Source of the DNA: Bordetella parapertussis
GTDB taxonomy: Bacteria; Pseudomonadota; Gammaproteobacteria; Burkholderiales; CAIKXV01
Assembly (NCBI GenBank): GCA_945877995.1
Contig: CAMDXD010000178.1
Location: 1 to 7,881, forward strand
Length of the DNA: 7,881 bases
Direction: 5' to 3'
The notes under the pieces are model-generated. The model ran no database searches. It saw only the letters and a list, made by a program, of their open reading frames with translations, and was not told where the DNA came from. The translations under genes and the position numbers were made by a program. Numbering within the stretch: position 1 is the stretch's first letter; each line of letters begins with the position of its first letter. Below are positions 5,467 to 7,881 of the stretch, piece by piece.

Positions 5467-5480
5467 TTGACATGCGTCAA
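5467..5480. promoter_or_regulatory. FNR/CRP-family palindrome upstream of the kinase-cytochrome operon
   Basis: TTGAC-ATGC-GTCAA is a perfect palindrome with the TTGA-N6-TCAA core of FNR-family sites; it departs from the FNR consensus only by the symmetric fifth base (C/G for T/A). It overlaps the last codons and stop of the acetyltransferase remnant and lies in the 60-bp gap before the kinase, at class II distance from a -10-like hexamer. It may be bound by the FNR-like protein of this window or by a paralogue. Confidence 0.6.
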
Positions 5481-5681
5481 GCAACCTCTCTTGTCGCGCA
5501 AGTCGCCGGGCCCGACGTCGTGCCCACGAAGATGGGAAGGGCCAGGACGGATTGGGCCTGCGGCCGGCCGGCGAGCACCAGCCGAAAAGCGATGGCGTCA
5601 TCCGCTTCATGAACCTCGAAGCCTTCACGGCGTGCCAGCGATGACATGGCCGCGTTCTCGCGCAGGCACTCGCCCACGATC

Positions 5682-5703
5682 TCCGCGGTTCCGCGGTTCC
5701 GCG
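5682..5703. repeat. 8-bp tandem duplication (2.75 copies) causing a frameshift
   Basis: The unit TCCGCGGT is repeated with period 8 over 22 bp. In the minus-strand coding frame it turns LQARGTAEIVGECL into LQARGTAEPRRSW. Deleting one unit restores the GNAT frame exactly, so the second copy is an insertion and not ancestral sequence. Confidence 0.85.
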
Positions 5704-5838
5704 AGCTTGCAGGTATCCGATAAGCTTGCGCAGCATCAACCGCCCCAGCCCCTTGCCTTGCCATACCCCCGCGACCTGGATCGCGAACTCGGCGCGGATG
5801 TTGTCCGGGTCGCACACGGCCCGCACCTCGGCGACCAT

Positions 5839-5890
5839 GCGGCGCGTGCCGAATTCGTCCGGCGGCGCGTGCCGAATTCGTCCGGCGGCG
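5839..5890. repeat. 23-bp tandem duplication (2.3 copies) causing a frameshift
   Basis: Two identical 23-bp units occupy 5839-5861 and 5862-5884, and the first six bases recur at 5885-5890. Each unit contains GCCGAATTCGTCC. In the minus-strand frame the repeat places a second, shifted reading (RTNSARAAWSP) after PPDEFGTRR; removing one unit joins PPDEFGTRR to MVAEVRAVCDPDN, the expected GNAT sequence. Confidence 0.92.
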
Positions 5891-6184
5891 ACAGCGCGAT
5901 GAAAGTCATCTCCCTGTCGTAGTCGATCTGGCTGTACCGCGCCAGTTCCGAAGCGGGCACGTCGCGCCGCGCCATGAAGAACCGCAGCCGCATGTCCTGC
6001 GCCGAGGCCTTTGCATAGAACGCCTTCATGCGTTCTCCATCCTCGGGGCGAATCGGCCGCAGCAGCAGTTCGGTGCCGGCCACCTGGACCGTCTCCTCGA
6101 GCGCTTGCGGATACGGGCGGATCGCCGTCGGCTCGCCGGGCGGCTGGTTCTTCAGCCTGACCCTCACGCGTGCATCCAGCGCTA

Positions 6185-7881
6185 TCACGCCGTCGCTGTC
6201 CACGAGCAGTGGATTGATGTCGAGCTCGGCCAGCGGTCCAGGTCGCAGGCCATCCGCGACAGCTTCTCCAAGGTGTCCACCAAGGCCTGCTCGCTCACGC
6301 CGGGCCGGCCACGGTGGGCGGCCAGCAGCGGCGCGAGCCCGCTGCGACTGACCAGATCACGCGCAAGAATTGCGTTCAGCGGAGGCAGCGCCACGGCATG
6401 GTCCTTCGACAGCTCGACCGCCGTGCCCCCGCTGCCGAACAGCAGCACCGGCCCGAACACCGGGTCGCTCGCGATCCCCGCGATGAGTTCGTGCGCATGG
6501 CGTCGCTTCACCATGCCCTGGACGGCGAAGCCGAGCACATGCGCGTTCGGCTGCAGGCGCGCGACCTGCTGGCGCATGCGAACCGCCGCGGCGCGCACGT
6601 CGTCGGCGCTCGCGAGGCCGAGCACGACACCACCCACGTCGGACTTGTGGACGATCTGTTGCGACACGATCTTCAGCGCGACGGGAAAGCCCATGCGTGC
6701 AGCCGTCGCAGCGGCTTCATCGGCATCGCGTGCCATCACGGTCGGCGCCGAAGGAATACCGTAGGCTGCCAGCAGCGCATGCCCCTGCGCCGGGTCCAGC
6801 CATTCGTGGCCCGCGACGGTCGACTCCGCGAGGATGGCGAGCGCGCGTTCTCGCTGTGGCGTGAATTCACCGCCGCTCTCGGCGGGCACTTGCTGCAACG
6901 CAGCCTGGTTTCGGTGGTAGTCGGCGAGTTGCAGCCATGCCGCGGCCGCGCGCTCGGGCGTGCTGTACCAGGGCAGTCCTTCATAGGAGAACGAATTGCG
7001 CGCCGCTTGCACGGACTTGCCGCCCATCCAGCAGGAGAGCACCGGCTTGGCAGCGCCCCGGATCTGGGGAAGGCATTCGAGGACGATGTCGGCCGCGGGC
7101 ACTATGGCCGTCGGCGCGTGCATGAAGAGCACGCCATCCACCTCGGGCGCGTCCATCAGCACCTGCAGCGCCTGGCGGTAGCGCTGTGCCGGAGCGTCGC
7201 CGACGATGTCAACCGGATTGCCGTGCGACCAGGAGGAGGGAAGGCTCGCGTCGAGCGACTGGAGCGTTGCGGCCGACAACCGCGCGAGCGTGCCGCCACC
7301 CATTGCCAGTGCGTCGGCGGCGAGTACGCCGGCGCCACCACCGTTGGTGAGGATGGCAAGATTCTCGCCGCGCCACGGATGCGGGTAGGCCAGCGTCTCG
7401 GCGGCGTCGAACAGGGCTTCGAGGGTGTCCACGCGCAACATGCCGGCACGCCTGGCCGCCGCGTCGAACACCGAGTCGGAGCCGGCGAGTGCGCCCGTAT
7501 GCGACGCTGCGGCCTTCGCAGCGCTCGGCATGCGCCCAGCCTTGACGACGATCACCGGCTTGTTGCGCGCGGCCGCGCGCGCGGCGGACATGAACTTGCG
7601 CGCGGCCTTGACCGACTCCGCATACAACAGGATCGCGCGCGTGTTCGGGTCGCTCGCAAGGTAGTCGAGCACATCGCCGAAGTCGACATCGGCGCTGTCG
7701 CCCAGTGAGATGAAGTGAGAGAACCCAATGCTGCGTTCGTTGGCCCAGTCGAGCATCGCGGTGGCCAGGGCGCCCGACTGGGTGACGAAGGCGAGCGTGC
7801 CGGACATGGCGTTGCCCGGCGCGAAACTCGCGTTCAGTTTCAGGCCGGGCATCAGCGCGCCGATGCAATTGGGCCCGAGGA
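6185..7881 (-). CDS. NDP-forming acyl-CoA synthetase (Pat-like) ligase region, N-terminus beyond the window
   Basis: The frame is open from the window edge for 564 residues. It opens with LGPNCIGAL from the end of the CoA-binding domain, then a succinyl-CoA-ligase-like domain (AFVTQSGALATAMLDWA, SLGDSADVDFGD, and SHTGALAG with the His expected to carry phosphate, codon at 7499-7501). A second flavodoxin-like region (LTNGGGAGVLAADAL, GNPVDIVGDA) follows, then an ATP-grasp domain (GIPSAPTV, FPVALKIVSQQIVHKSDVGGVVLGL, LFGSGGTAVE). Such enzymes make acyl-CoA and NTP-derived products or, when fused to GNAT as in Pat, regulate acetylation. The natural protein should continue into the GNAT domain, but a missing base near 6240 diverts the frame: after MACDL it reads DRWPSSTSIHCSWTATA and stops at 6185. 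A shortened ligase-only protein is thus predicted. The true start lies upstream of 7881. Confidence 0.88.
   Translation of the reverse strand, partial: LGPNCIGALMPGLKLNASFAPGNAMSGTLAFVTQSGALATAMLDWANERSIGFSHFISLGDSADVDFGDVLDYLASDPNTRAILLYAESVKAARKFMSAARAAARNKPVIVVKAGRMPSAAKAAASHTGALAGSDSVFDAAARRAGMLRVDTLEALFDAAETLAYPHPWRGENLAILTNGGGAGVLAADALAMGGGTLARLSAATLQSLDASLPSSWSHGNPVDIVGDAPAQRYRQALQVLMDAPEVDGVLFMHAPTAIVPAADIVLECLPQIRGAAKPVLSCWMGGKSVQAARNSFSYEGLPWYSTPERAAAAWLQLADYHRNQAALQQVPAESGGEFTPQRERALAILAESTVAGHEWLDPAQGHALLAAYGIPSAPTVMARDADEAAATAARMGFPVALKIVSQQIVHKSDVGGVVLGLASADDVRAAAVRMRQQVARLQPNAHVLGFAVQGMVKRRHAHELIAGIASDPVFGPVLLFGSGGTAVELSKDHAVALPPLNAILARDLVSRSGLAPLLAAHRGRPGVSEQALVDTLEKLSRMACDLDRWPSSTSIHCSWTATA

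Larger units (their letters stand above)
5477..6240 (-). pseudogene. C-terminal GNAT acetyltransferase domain of a Pat-like protein, broken by three frameshifts
   Basis: Three minus-strand frames, joined, rebuild one GNAT domain that continues the upstream ligase: LDINPLLVDSDGVIALDARV, then the beta strand ELLLRPIRPEDGERM, MTFIALSPPDEFGTRR, MVAEVRAVCDPDNIRAEFAIQV, the acetyl-CoA loop VWQGKGLGRLM, and a tail ending TREVA with stop at 5477-5479. In intact relatives this domain acetylates protein lysines, for example inactivating acetyl-CoA synthetase. Three lesions separate the frames: loss of one base near 6240, a 23-bp tandem duplication at 5839-5890, and an 8-bp duplication at 5682-5703. Removing one copy of each repeat and adding one base restores the full frame. 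No start codon with a Shine-Dalgarno was found that would express the piece alone. The domain call is firm; whether the breaks are real or are sequence errors is open. Confidence 0.85.

Noticed and set aside
5413..5838. An independent small gene starting MVAEVRAV in the GNAT region
   Set aside because: It is the middle part of the broken GNAT domain; its apparent start is an internal methionine exposed by the 23-bp duplication, and it continues out of frame after the 8-bp duplication.
6314..7708. 464-codon plus-strand open frame opposite the ligase
   Set aside because: The minus strand encodes well-conserved CoA-ligase and ATP-grasp motifs; the plus-strand frame is a shadow without domain character.
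1..7881. CRISPR arrays, tRNA/rRNA genes, insertion sequences, prophage or toxin-antitoxin modules
   Set aside because: No spaced repeats, tRNA-like cloverleaf, transposase motifs or terminal inverted repeats were found; the only tandem repeats are the short duplications inside the GNAT remnant.

Overview
The window is very GC-rich with strong third-position GC bias. Its gene families (an FNR-type oxygen regulator, a hemerythrin of the kind found beside it, a one-domain universal stress protein, NarX/NarL-type signalling pairs and a Pat-like ligase/acetyltransferase) suggest a betaproteobacterium of the Burkholderiales, probably Comamonadaceae-like. That placement is inferred from protein character and gene mix; there is no rRNA gene here. 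All genes lie on the minus strand except the universal stress protein. No tRNA, rRNA, CRISPR array, insertion sequence or phage gene was seen.

Layout, left to right. At 1-1750 a minus-strand operon reads, in transcription order, single-domain response regulator (1364-1750), FNR-like regulator with four [4Fe-4S] cysteines (543-1340), and a hemerythrin broken by frameshift (1-539, running off the window). At 1751-1934 a divergent intergenic region carries a perfect FNR box, TTGATCCGCATCAA (1895-1908). On the plus side the box sits 29.5 bp upstream of a -10-like hexamer, the class II FNR spacing. At 1935-2408 (+) lies a universal stress protein whose natural start codon appears mutated from ATG to AGG. 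At 2424-4120 (-) lie a PAS-containing NarX-like histidine kinase and its NarL-like response regulator, overlapping by 4 bp. At 4257-5416 (-) lie a second NarX-like kinase, without any visible sensor domain, and a small periplasmic c-type cytochrome, also overlapping by 4 bp. They are preceded by a second FNR-type palindrome (5467-5480) in class II position. At 5477-7881 (-) lies a Pat-like NDP-forming acyl-CoA synthetase with a C-terminal GNAT domain. The ligase part is open, but the GNAT part is broken by a 1-bp loss, a 23-bp tandem duplication and an 8-bp tandem duplication.

Taken together this looks like a small oxygen/redox regulatory island. An FNR protein (recognition residues E-x-x-S-R) is encoded next to a box it should bind. 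It plausibly switches on the stress protein and the kinase-cytochrome pair at low oxygen, while two kinases probably feed one NarL-type regulator. The hemerythrin and the acetyltransferase would be effector arms (O2 or di-iron chemistry, and protein lysine acetylation).

The most striking signal is decay. About five frameshifting lesions and one start-codon loss fall in three genes, while six regulatory and cytochrome genes are intact. Three of the lesions are short tandem duplications, which points to slippage-type mutation and real pseudogenisation. Sequencing or assembly error has not been excluded.
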